DNA of 64,000 bases from contig NZ_UCOB01000014.1 in the NCBI RefSeq assembly GCF_900474295.1, positions 207,589 through 271,588 on the forward strand. The letters run 5' to 3'. The translations under genes and the position numbers were made by a program. Numbering within the stretch: the first letter of the stretch is position 1; each line of letters opens with the position of its first letter. The stretch is from Synechococcus sp. UW140. Lineage in GTDB: Bacteria > Cyanobacteriota > Cyanobacteriia > PCC-6307 > Cyanobiaceae. The notes under the pieces were generated by a model. It was not told the origin of the DNA. It saw only the letters and a program-made list of their open reading frames with translations, and did no database searches. Shown here piece by piece: positions 54,102 through 62,626 of the stretch.

Positions 54102-55423
54102 CAGTTAACTCCGGTGGAAGACAGGGTGCCGAGCAGATCCACGCCAAGGATGTCCTTGACCTGCTCGAAGAATTGGCGCACCACCTTGTGATTCAGCGCC
54201 ACAAGGCTGGCCAGGGTGGACGCGTCATCACCATCCAGGGCGGTGATGCGCTTGAGATGCAGCTGAGCGGGCAAACGCGTGGCCTGCTGAAGCACCATCT
54301 CAATCTGCTGCAGCAGGAAGACCAACTCGGCGGTACTGCCGGCGTCTTCCCACACCTGGGTGAGCAGATCGTTCACCAGGGCACTGGCCTTCACGTCTTC
54401 GGCGGTGGCGGCGGCACGGCCGCGGGCGCGCAGCTCCTGGGCCTTCTGGAGCGCCTGGGAGGGCAGAACCGCTTCGGCCTTCAAGCGCAAGCGTTCCAGT
54501 TCAGCACGCACCTTCTGCAACTGTTGCTCAGCCCGAGCCCGGGCCTCCAGCTCAGCCGCTTCGGTGCGTTCCTCCTCGGAGCGAGCGTCCTTCTCCATCT
54601 GGGCCACCTTGGTGCGCACGTCGTTGTCTTTTTCAAGCACGACTGTTTCCGCTTCAGTACGCACCACCTCTGCCACCTCCTCCATCTCGGCCTCGATCCG
54701 TTCGGCCTGACCAATCGCCTCGGATTCAGCGATCTCGGCATCACGCACAATTTGGGCCACACGGCGGCGGCTGATCGAATTGAGGTAGTCGACGTCGTCA
54801 AAAACACTCTGGATCTTGAGCGTGTCGAGCTGCAAGCCAAGACGACGCAGATCCTCCCCGACATCATCAGCAACCTGCTCCGCAAAGCGCAGACGGTCTT
54901 CATTCACCTGCTCGGGCGTGAGCTGGGCCAGAACGCTGCGCAGGTTGCCTTCAAGGTTCTCCTTGGCCACCTGCACAATTTCCTTGTTATCCCGGCCAAG
55001 GAAGCGTTCGATCGCGTTGTTGCGAACCGCTGGATCAGTGCTCACCTTGACGTTGGCAATCGCCTGAATGTTGAGAGGGGTACCGCCCTTGGAATAGGCG
55101 TTGCTCACCTCCACCAGCACCGGCAGGAGCGTCACATCCATGCGCCGAGCCGTCTCCAGGATCGGCTTCACGAAGGTGCAGCCACCATTGGCAACCACCC
55201 TGTAGCCCTTCATCCCCTGGGCACCCTGGTTGGATTTCGAACCGGTCACCACAAGCATTTCATGGGGGCGACAGATGCGGATCATCCAGCGGCTGATCAG
55301 GGTCAGCGCCACCACCACTACAAAAACAGTCGAAGCGACTGAAACAACGGCCCCGGCAGGGTTGTTACTGGGCTGGCGTTGGGCCAGAAGTGGCAACGGC
55401 TGCGTTGCCAAGCTGGGCTGCAT
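54101..55423 (-). CDS. Flotillin-like SPFH/band 7 protein, copy 1
   Basis: 440 residues from the ATG at 55423; the frame opens to 55489 via TTG but that would overlap nfeD. A membrane anchor (VVSVASTVFVVVVALTLISR), then the SPFH domain (YRVVANGGCTFVKPILETAR, AYSKGGTPLNIQAIANVKVS) and a long coiled coil (EARARAEQQLQKVRAELERL). The TGATG overlap with the next flotillin implies coupled translation and probably a hetero-oligomer. The nfeD-like gene lies 40 bases upstream. Confidence 0.9.
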   Translation of the reverse strand: MQPSLATQPLPLLAQRQPSNNPAGAVVSVASTVFVVVVALTLISRWMIRICRPHEMLVVTGSKSNQGAQGMKGYRVVANGGCTFVKPILETARRMDVTLLPVLVEVSNAYSKGGTPLNIQAIANVKVSTDPAVRNNAIERFLGRDNKEIVQVAKENLEGNLRSVLAQLTPEQVNEDRLRFAEQVADDVGEDLRRLGLQLDTLKIQSVFDDVDYLNSISRRRVAQIVRDAEIAESEAIGQAERIEAEMEEVAEVVRTEAETVVLEKDNDVRTKVAQMEKDARSEEERTEAAELEARARAEQQLQKVRAELERLRLKAEAVLPSQALQKAQELRARGRAAATAEDVKASALVNDLLTQVWEDAGSTAELVFLLQQIEMVLQQATRLPAQLHLKRITALDGDDASTLASLVALNHKVVRQFFEQVKDILGVDLLGTLSSTGVN

Positions 55424-55463
55424 AAGTGCGGCTGAAACTTCTTCTGCCTTAGCCAGGGTGGAA

Positions 55464-55997
55464 TCAGTCGGCCATATCAAGAGGGTCAACGATCAGGGTG
55501 TTGGCTTCAGCCCTCAAAATCACCGCCCGATCGCCACGCTCCAAGGGGCTGGAGGCGCTGCGCGCTGCACGCCGCAACAAGCTTCCACGAACGGAGACTT
55601 CAACGAAACCGCGCTGCTGGTCACTGAGCGGAAGCGTCACCGTCGCCTCCAGTCCGATCAGGTCGTCCACCCGAACCACGGTGTTGGCTTCACGACGTGC
55701 CATCAACCGCAAGGCCAGCGCGGCGGCCCAGCCGAGCCCAACCCCGAGCAGCAGAGCGAGCGGCAAGGTGAAGGGTGAGGCACCAGCACCCTGAAACAAC
55801 TGCAACAACAGACCGCAGAGCCCAAAACCAGCCAAGCCAAAAGACCAAAACGATGTGCTGAACAAAACAGTCGGCTGTCCGCCTTCGGCGATACCGGAGG
55901 CGCCATCACCCCCGAAATCCACATCGGCCTCACCGGCAATCGACAAGCTGATCAACAGCCCACCGGCGATCAGGCAGAACAGATAGGTCCAAGTCAT
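55464..55997 (-). CDS. NfeD-like membrane protein
   Basis: 177 residues. An N-terminal hydrophobic segment (YLFCLIAGGLLISLSIAG), two more membrane helices (SFGLAGFGLCGLLLQLF, LPLALLLGVGLGWAAALAL) and a C-terminal OB-fold (LIGLEATVTLPLSDQQRGFV, GDRAVILRAEANTLIV). NfeD proteins are regularly encoded next to flotillins, as here. It is the first gene of the operon. Confidence 0.88.
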   Translation of the reverse strand: MTWTYLFCLIAGGLLISLSIAGEADVDFGGDGASGIAEGGQPTVLFSTSFWSFGLAGFGLCGLLLQLFQGAGASPFTLPLALLLGVGLGWAAALALRLMARREANTVVRVDDLIGLEATVTLPLSDQQRGFVEVSVRGSLLRRAARSASSPLERGDRAVILRAEANTLIVDPLDMAD

Positions 55998-56061
55998 CGC
56001 CGCAAGCCGGCAGAAGTTCCATCATCGAGGCAGCGGTGCATCCAGGCCAGCCAAAACGCCA

Positions 56062-57189
56062 TCAATCGATGGAATCACAGCGAAGTCTGGCCTGCAGCAA
56101 CAGGTCGTCTCCAAGGGATTGGGCGGAGTCAAGCGCGAGGGGGACAACCTGATCCATCGCCGTCAGTCCAAGGTCGCCTAGAGGCGTGCGGGCCAGCTCA
56201 CCACCCATCAGCTTGGGGGCAATCACCACGGCGAGCTCCTGCACGCAGCCCTGCTGCAAAGCGGCAGCTGCGAGCGAGGGGCCGCATTCCCAGAGCACCC
56301 GATTGCAGCCCCGGGCAGCCAGCAGCGGCAGCAGGGCTAACGGGTCACAGCGCTCGAAGGACTGCACGGCCACACCGGCTTGTGCCCAAGCCGCCCGAAG
56401 CCGCTCTCGGCCAGCCCAATCAGACGATGCTTGGTGGGCCACCAGGGTGGAGGCCTCCGACTGGTCCCAGAGTTGGGCCTGTTCAGGCAAATCCAGACTG
56501 CGGCTGAGCACCACACGTAAGGGCTCGGGCTGACGCTGGCCACGACTGGTGAGCAGAGGGTTATCAGCTCGCAGGGTGCCGCCGCCAACAATTACCGCAT
56601 CACAGCCGGCCCGTAGACGATGCACCCACGACCGTGCCGCTGAACCGCTGATCCACTGACTCGCTCCATTGGGCAGGGCCGTGCGGCCATCCAGACTCAT
56701 CGCCCACTTGAGCACCCCCCAGGGCCGACCGGTTTGTACCCGGTGCACAAAGGCGCGGTTTTGATGGGCGGCTTCTTCCTCCAGCACTCCGGTGATCACC
56801 TCAAGGCCGGCGTCACGCAAACGCTGAAGGCCACCACCAGCGACGCGGGGATCGGGATCGGAGAGAGCCACCACCACTCGGGTGATGCCAGCAGCGATCA
56901 CCGCCTCAGCGCAGGGGGGCGTGCGGCCGTGATGACAGCAGGGTTCGAGCGTCACCACGATCGTGCCGCCGCGGGCGGCGTCACCGGCTTGCGCGAGAGC
57001 ACCCACTTCGGCATGGGGCTCACCGGCACGCGCATGGAACCCTTCCCCGACCAACTGGCCATCGGCGGCAAGCACCACAGCACCGACGAGGGGGTTCGGG
57101 CTGGTGCGGCCTGCCGCAAGGCCTGCCAACTGCAGCGCCCGCTGCATCCAAGGGATCCAGCGCTGTTTGGATGGATCGGTGGCAGCCAT
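56062..57189 (-). CDS. ribD: Riboflavin biosynthesis deaminase/reductase RibD
   Basis: Bifunctional pyrimidine deaminase and reductase in FMN/FAD synthesis. 375 residues from the ATG at 57189, fixed by its TGATG overlap with the upstream gene. Deaminase half: HAEVGALAQAG and zinc-binding PCCHHGRTPPC. Reductase half: LKWAMSLDGRTALPNGASQW, DAVIVGGGTLRADNPLL and ELAVVIAPKLMGG. Complete. Confidence 0.95.
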   Translation of the reverse strand: MAATDPSKQRWIPWMQRALQLAGLAAGRTSPNPLVGAVVLAADGQLVGEGFHARAGEPHAEVGALAQAGDAARGGTIVVTLEPCCHHGRTPPCAEAVIAAGITRVVVALSDPDPRVAGGGLQRLRDAGLEVITGVLEEEAAHQNRAFVHRVQTGRPWGVLKWAMSLDGRTALPNGASQWISGSAARSWVHRLRAGCDAVIVGGGTLRADNPLLTSRGQRQPEPLRVVLSRSLDLPEQAQLWDQSEASTLVAHQASSDWAGRERLRAAWAQAGVAVQSFERCDPLALLPLLAARGCNRVLWECGPSLAAAALQQGCVQELAVVIAPKLMGGELARTPLGDLGLTAMDQVVPLALDSAQSLGDDLLLQARLRCDSID

Positions 57190-57698
57190 CACGTCAAGGG
57201 ATCGTTCTGCACCTGACGCCATTCAGCCACGACGTAAGGCGGCACGGGAAGATCGTTCAGCACGCCGGGAAGAAACAAGCGCAACGGTCGGTTGTTGCGC
57301 AGGTCGCCGAGCAGAGGATCAAGGTCGAATTCAGCAGCGGCATCACGACCATCACCTGCGAGGGCGGGGTTCTCGAGCGTGATGTCGGGCAGCTGCCACT
57401 GCTTCACACCGGCCTTGACGAGGAGCGGCGTGGGGTGATCAAGACGCACTCTGCCCGGATATCCGACGATGCGTAGCACCACTGACTGGCCTGGCTCGCC
57501 GGTGCGATAGGCCACCGCCTGCCAACTTTGATAGTCGAGATCGCGCAGACTCTCAAGGCTGCGCAGCATCGGAGCACCGGCTTCATCGCTGTGTTGATGC
57601 ACCTGAGCGATCGCCACAGCGGGGGTGATCAGCAACAGGAGCAGGGCAACCAGAACGGACAAGACCAGACGAGGCACCAAACGCATCAAGCCAGACAA
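57189..57698 (-). CDS. Exported DUF3122-like protein
   Basis: 169 residues: signal peptide (LVLSVLVALLLLLITPAVAI, cleavage near IAQ), then SLESLRDLDYQSWQAVAYRT, VVLRIVGYPGRVRLDHPTPL and VKQWQLPDITLENPALAGDG. This matches my memory of the cyanobacterial DUF3122 family. Its stop overlaps the ribD start as TGATG, giving translational coupling. Function unknown. Confidence 0.8.
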   Translation of the reverse strand: MSGLMRLVPRLVLSVLVALLLLLITPAVAIAQVHQHSDEAGAPMLRSLESLRDLDYQSWQAVAYRTGEPGQSVVLRIVGYPGRVRLDHPTPLLVKAGVKQWQLPDITLENPALAGDGRDAAAEFDLDPLLGDLRNNRPLRLFLPGVLNDLPVPPYVVAEWRQVQNDPLT

Positions 57699-57772
57699 GA
57701 GGTGACTCCATCATCGGTGCTGCAGCTGGCGGCTGGAGGGCGACCAGCCAGTGGGAGTGATCAGACCATCTC

Positions 57773-57822
57773 TTGATTGAGGTGTGATGTGGGGCAAAGA
57801 CCTCAGGTCACACCTCAATCAA
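57773..57822. terminator. 15-bp perfect inverted repeat, probable bidirectional terminator
   Basis: TTGATTGAGGTGTGA and its complement TCACACCTCAATCAA, 20 bases apart, sit just past the autotransporter stop (57839) and before the DUF3122-like gene. Followed by AAAACC on the plus strand (TTTT on the minus strand). Confidence 0.65.
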
Positions 57823-57838
57823 AACCAACGTCACTGGT

Positions 57839-59212
57839 TCAGAACTGCCACTCCAAACCTCCCGATGCCCGGTAATCGGTTCCCCTAGTGCCACCCCAGG
57901 CTTCAATGCCGCCACGCACATACACCTTGTAGGAGCTGCTGTTGATGTTGGCAATCGTGTAATCCAGACCGCCTTCAACCAGCACGCCGTTGGTGGCTTC
58001 ATGGGTGGAGTTGATATCCGCCGTGTCATTTGTAAAGCGATAGCCAATCGTCTGCTTGCTCAGGTTGCCGTTCCAGTCACCCAGCCAACCCACGCGCACT
58101 GAGGGAACCAACTCTGAGGTCTCTCCTGTCTTGATCGGATAGGCGAATTTGATCGCCAAATCCGTCTGCAGATACGTCGTGGAGCGATCCTTATAGGTGA
58201 GATTCAAATCACCTGCGCCACTCTCAGTGAAGCGATTTTCATTGTTGAAACTCCAGGTGGAGGTGAACTGGGGCTCAATCAGGAAGTCACCGGCTTCAAA
58301 TGGCGCACCGACGCGGAATGCAAGGCCATAGCTGGTGGCACTCTTCGTGCCGGATGCCGTCTCATCACCAAGCTGACTGGTGATTTCGATGATGTTCCGC
58401 TTTTGGTTACCGCTGAATCCAGTGGCACTGAACAGACCCTGCACATAGAAATTATCCGTCCAGTAGTCGGCACGCACACCACCACCCCAGCCATCGGAGT
58501 TCCAGGAGCCACCACCGGCCAAAGCACTTTGCTGGATCAAATTGATGTTGCCGTAATTCACGAACGCGCCAACCTGGATCGACTCCGAAACGGAGACGTC
58601 GAGACCCAGTACGCCGCCACCTGAATTGACGTAATAGGGATTGGTGAAGTCGTCGTTGTAGCTATCGCGATCATCACCACCAAAGGCGCGGAACCAAGCG
58701 CGAACTCCCTCGCGGCGAGCGTACTGCGCCGTCAGGGATGGATCCTCCACAAACCCTGCTGCCTCAAGCCGCTCAACCATCGTGCTCTCCTCCTCCACAA
58801 CATCTGTGTTTTGAGCAATGGCACGGTCCAGTGCCTGCTGAGCATCCTCATCACTCACTTCGCCACTCTTGCTCCACAGTCCGCGAACCGGAGGAGCGGG
58901 ATCCTCCTCAATCACCTCTTGTTGTTCAACAACCGTTTCCTCGATCACCACTGGATCAAACTGACGCAATGGCAAACGCTCAAACAACGTGTCGGCCAAA
59001 AGGTTGTTGTACGTCGCCATACCGCGACCAGGGCCATCAATATTGCGTGGTGCCAAGCCAGAGATGAATAGCTTCGCGAATGTTTCGTCGCCAATAATGG
59101 GCAACCCAATCTCATTCAAGACGTCATCCAGGATCTGATCAACAATGTCTGTACCAGGGCTGCCAGGGTCACAAATGGCATCCACATATCGGTCTGGGCT
59201 CGAGCAATCCAA
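57839..59212. repeat. Direct repeat, left copy (at least 1,374 bp)
   Basis: Identical, by my base comparison, to 62627-64000 at an offset of 4,788 bases. It covers the barrel end of the first autotransporter; identity starts at TCAGAACTGCC right at the stop codon and runs to the window edge. Confidence 0.95.
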
Positions 59213-62134
59213 GTCAGCAAGCACTTCAGGAGCCGACTTCTTATCAACAACGAGCTGCAAACTACCTTCCTGGAGATAAACATCATAAATCGTGCTTTCT
59301 TCAATTCCTTTATCTTTACCAATACCACTGAACTTGTCTGTTGTACCGTCGTATTCAAGCTCTGATTTCGCAGCCAGCTCATTCATCTCTCCCTGACTTG
59401 CAGCAGGTGCATCAATCACTGTGTAGGTCCCCTCTGGATCGTGTTGATCAGCAGCTTTAATCAGCAACGAACCACCTTGATAGTCAAAACTATCAGCAGT
59501 CAGTGGTGCTGAATCCTTACTTTCAAGGCTGGCAACAAGCCGACCAGCTTCCATCACAAAATTTTCGAAGATTGCATGCTCAGAGTCAAGGATTTCAATG
59601 ACACCACCCTTGAGCGTCATTGTTTCAATCCCAGATTCCTTGAAATTGCCGTCGTAATCCCAAGTGCCGCTCGTCTGCTCAGCTTGTTCGAAATTGCTAA
59701 TTTTAGCTGCCCTAAATGGGTGGAGCTTATTATCCGAAGATCCAAACCGAATCAAATCATCACCCTCCCCGCCATCGAGTATTCCAGAAAGAGTCAGATT
59801 TGAATTAGTTTCAAAAATATCATTACCTCCCTTCATATCAATATTGGCCGAAGTCGTGATCTCGATCGAGCCAGTGTTAATAAATTCATTGGCATCATTA
59901 TTACCGAACAAAGAAGCCACTGTGATTTCACCAGCATTATCCAATTGACCGACGGAAAGGTCTCCCCCCAACACTTCTCCAGCATTATCTAACTCCTCAC
60001 TCTCCAGAGTATCGAAACTCATTTCACCACTATTATCAACTTGATTCACCAAAAGGTGACCTCCAACAACCTCTCCAGCATTCTCCAATGAATTACCAAT
60101 TAGGGAATCGAAAGTAATCGAACCACTATTATCCAATTGGGCCAATGAAAGACTTCCTCCAACAGCCTCTCCCGCATTCTCGAATGAATCGCCAACGAGG
60201 GAATCAAAAGTAATTGCACCACTATTATCCAGGTCCTTCACACTGAAAACTCCACCCTTAACTATTCCAGACTCTTTAATCACAAGATCCACGGCCTGTT
60301 GTGACGTCTCACCAAAATCGATAGTTCCAGTCTTTACTGTAGTTTTACCGCCCAGCCCACTCAAAGCGTTATCACTAGAAATTGACAATGTGCCGGATCC
60401 GTCTTTCGTGAAATTGCCAGCTCCTGAGATATCGCCAGAAAAAGTTGTTGATGTGTTGCTGCCACCAGCGGTAAGTGTGATGCCTTTAGCTAATTCAACC
60501 GAACCAGCGCCAGCAATGGAGCCAATGGTATCGGTGGAATCAACGTCGTAGGTCGCTCCACTCGAAACACTCACAGCCGCTGCATCGTCTAAAGAGCCAC
60601 TGACCTTTAAAGTTCCTCCTTTAATCGCTGTAGTACCTTCGTAAGTGTTAGCTCCAGACAGAGTTAAAATTCCACTACCCGTCTTTGCAAAGCTGCCATC
60701 ACCAGAAATCACACCCGAAAAGGTAGAATCTTGATTTAATGCACCGACAGTTAAAGTTTTATTGGCATTATAAAGCTTAACGCTACCCCCTCCTGATATC
60801 GACCCAATCGTGTCATTGGTAGCAGCAATATAATTAGCTCCTTTCTGAATAGTGACAGCTGCAGAATCATTCAAACTGCCTCCAGACGTCACCAGCAGCA
60901 TTGCGTTTTTGGAAATATCAACAGAGGTCGTTCCAGCCAATGATCCTACTACCTGTAGCACTCCAGAATCAACCTGTGTATCTCCTGTATATGTATTTTT
61001 CCCAGACAAAGTAAGCATGCCTTGACCCAACTTTGTGACACTGCCCTGAGAATTACCACCATCAACAATTCTTCCATCAAAAGTAAAATCATAGTTACTG
61101 CTTATACCTCCCCCAATTGACAAGTTACTATTCAAGTCAAGCTCAACCGTACCTTGTCCCTGAAGCAAGTTGATCGTATCGTCAGCTCGGAAAGCAATTT
61201 TTGCATTTTTTTCTACAAAAACGTTCGTCTCATTGCTAAGGCTTCCTGTTTTGCCTATCTCTAAAGTCCCTTCACTTACAAAAGTTGCACCTAAGTAAGT
61301 GTTGATTCCGCTGAGGGTAAGGCTACCCCCTCCAGTTTTTGTGATTCCACCTGCTCCATAGATAGATCCTTGAATCAATGGCCTAATGTATTTATTATTT
61401 TCATCTTTAGCAGATCTCGTCAAACTACTATCAACGTAAAGTGTCAGCCCCAAAGCGGCCCCATCAGTCTCAATATCGGATTGAATATGAGCTCTTTCGC
61501 CAACAAAGCCAATCGTTCCATTGTAGGAAAAAATGTTAGTGCCTAAAGCAATATCATCACCTTTGAGCTCTAGAGTTGCACCTTTTGAGATATTTATTTG
61601 TCCGGATGGGCTAGCTCTTTTGTCCTCAATAACCAGCGTCCCTTCTTCAATCTGGGTTCCACCTGTAAACTCATTATACCCAAACAACTTGGTTTTACCC
61701 TTGCCAGTAAACGTCATGTTGCCTTTACCATCCAACCGACCATAAAAATGGGGATGTTTGCCATAGTTATCAATTGTATTATCATAGTTATTACCATTAT
61801 TGATCTTAAATCCGCCCAAATCGGGGTCCAAAAACCACTCATCACTATACCAAAGGTCTCCATTCTCAAAGCCCTTAAAACTTAGCGTTCCTCCGTTAAA
61901 GACAGGAAGGATAGCGAAAGGATCCATACCATTATCTACTTCTCTCCATGAAACTACCCTGCCTGTGCAGATCGTTGGGTCAAAATACCCTTCCCCCCCT
62001 TCACATGCCATCGCTTTTGGCGCAAGTGTCAACGAAACAACCACACCAGCAGAGAAAACCGAAGCTGCGGTCGCGAAAACGGAAACACCTGAGCGTCGGG
62101 AGAGGCCGAAAGTATCGGCAAATTTTTCGGCCAT
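57839..62134 (-). CDS. Autotransporter (type Va) with passenger repeats
   Basis: About 1431 residues from the ATG at 62134. Extended signal (FATAASVFSAGVVVSLTLAP, cleavage near AMA) then a passenger. It has many beta-helix and PATR-like repeats (KTGGGSLTLSGINTYLGATF, TGSGILTLSGANTYEGTTAI) and four repeats of about 37 residues with the DNSGxxxFDxL pattern near 59880-60275. The C-terminal part is an autotransporter barrel ending in GGLEWQF. The passenger is AT-richer than the barrel. The last 1,374 bases are identical to the gene at the right edge. Likely a surface adhesin or phage/grazer-facing protein. Confidence 0.9.
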   Translation of the reverse strand: MAEKFADTFGLSRRSGVSVFATAASVFSAGVVVSLTLAPKAMACEGGEGYFDPTICTGRVVSWREVDNGMDPFAILPVFNGGTLSFKGFENGDLWYSDEWFLDPDLGGFKINNGNNYDNTIDNYGKHPHFYGRLDGKGNMTFTGKGKTKLFGYNEFTGGTQIEEGTLVIEDKRASPSGQINISKGATLELKGDDIALGTNIFSYNGTIGFVGERAHIQSDIETDGAALGLTLYVDSSLTRSAKDENNKYIRPLIQGSIYGAGGITKTGGGSLTLSGINTYLGATFVSEGTLEIGKTGSLSNETNVFVEKNAKIAFRADDTINLLQGQGTVELDLNSNLSIGGGISSNYDFTFDGRIVDGGNSQGSVTKLGQGMLTLSGKNTYTGDTQVDSGVLQVVGSLAGTTSVDISKNAMLLVTSGGSLNDSAAVTIQKGANYIAATNDTIGSISGGGSVKLYNANKTLTVGALNQDSTFSGVISGDGSFAKTGSGILTLSGANTYEGTTAIKGGTLKVSGSLDDAAAVSVSSGATYDVDSTDTIGSIAGAGSVELAKGITLTAGGSNTSTTFSGDISGAGNFTKDGSGTLSISSDNALSGLGGKTTVKTGTIDFGETSQQAVDLVIKESGIVKGGVFSVKDLDNSGAITFDSLVGDSFENAGEAVGGSLSLAQLDNSGSITFDSLIGNSLENAGEVVGGHLLVNQVDNSGEMSFDTLESEELDNAGEVLGGDLSVGQLDNAGEITVASLFGNNDANEFINTGSIEITTSANIDMKGGNDIFETNSNLTLSGILDGGEGDDLIRFGSSDNKLHPFRAAKISNFEQAEQTSGTWDYDGNFKESGIETMTLKGGVIEILDSEHAIFENFVMEAGRLVASLESKDSAPLTADSFDYQGGSLLIKAADQHDPEGTYTVIDAPAASQGEMNELAAKSELEYDGTTDKFSGIGKDKGIEESTIYDVYLQEGSLQLVVDKKSAPEVLADLDCSSPDRYVDAICDPGSPGTDIVDQILDDVLNEIGLPIIGDETFAKLFISGLAPRNIDGPGRGMATYNNLLADTLFERLPLRQFDPVVIEETVVEQQEVIEEDPAPPVRGLWSKSGEVSDEDAQQALDRAIAQNTDVVEEESTMVERLEAAGFVEDPSLTAQYARREGVRAWFRAFGGDDRDSYNDDFTNPYYVNSGGGVLGLDVSVSESIQVGAFVNYGNINLIQQSALAGGGSWNSDGWGGGVRADYWTDNFYVQGLFSATGFSGNQKRNIIEITSQLGDETASGTKSATSYGLAFRVGAPFEAGDFLIEPQFTSTWSFNNENRFTESGAGDLNLTYKDRSTTYLQTDLAIKFAYPIKTGETSELVPSVRVGWLGDWNGNLSKQTIGYRFTNDTADINSTHEATNGVLVEGGLDYTIANINSSSYKVYVRGGIEAWGGTRGTDYRASGGLEWQF

Positions 62135-62626
62135 CAGAACAGAAATATCTAATTGCAATTTAGAGAGTTCGAACCAAAGCGCCAACGATAACCTAAATCT
62201 TACACAACTCAGACGAGACCAAAAGCGAGAATATAAGGATTCTGTTGCGGCCGGGATTGCTTGCAGAAAGCGAGGATCAGATAAAACCACTAGGCACTAA
62301 TACTCATCATTTCTTAGCAGAACAGATTCAATCCAAACCTCTCAATTTTAAGAGTCGCACTGCTTCGTTTTCACGCTTAGTCCGAGTACTGAAATTGCTA
62401 ACGACGCGCTCGAGGAATCGCCGGTCACACCGTTTGCATCGTCCACCAGCTCCAAATCGCCATCGCACGGAAACGAATGGCAAGCCTTAATCATCTTCAC
62501 CACCGTGAACGCTAGCGGTGTGGGGAACGGCAATCCACCGGCGGACACCTGCCACAGCTGGGCAGATCGCTGCAGCTGTTGGCTCTTCAGCCATCAGATG
62601 AAATTAATTGGCGATGCCGAAGTTGA
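62135..62626. other. Intergenic region between tandem autotransporters
   Basis: About 490 bases. The part next to 62134 is AT-rich and should hold the promoter. Short frames on the minus strand (for example 62348-62548) have no strong features and may be remnants. I see no terminator with a T-tract. Confidence 0.45.

Noticed and set aside
53121..54191. Long plus-strand frame of about 356 residues opposite flotillin copy 2
   Set aside because: Same reason: antisense to a well-supported flotillin.
54173..55342. Long plus-strand frame of about 389 residues opposite flotillin copy 1
   Set aside because: Opposite the clearly recognisable flotillin coding strand; Leu/His/Gly-rich antisense pattern of a shadow frame.
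62348..62548. Minus-strand frame between the autotransporters
   Set aside because: No signal peptide or repeat similarity to the passenger; treated as intergenic.
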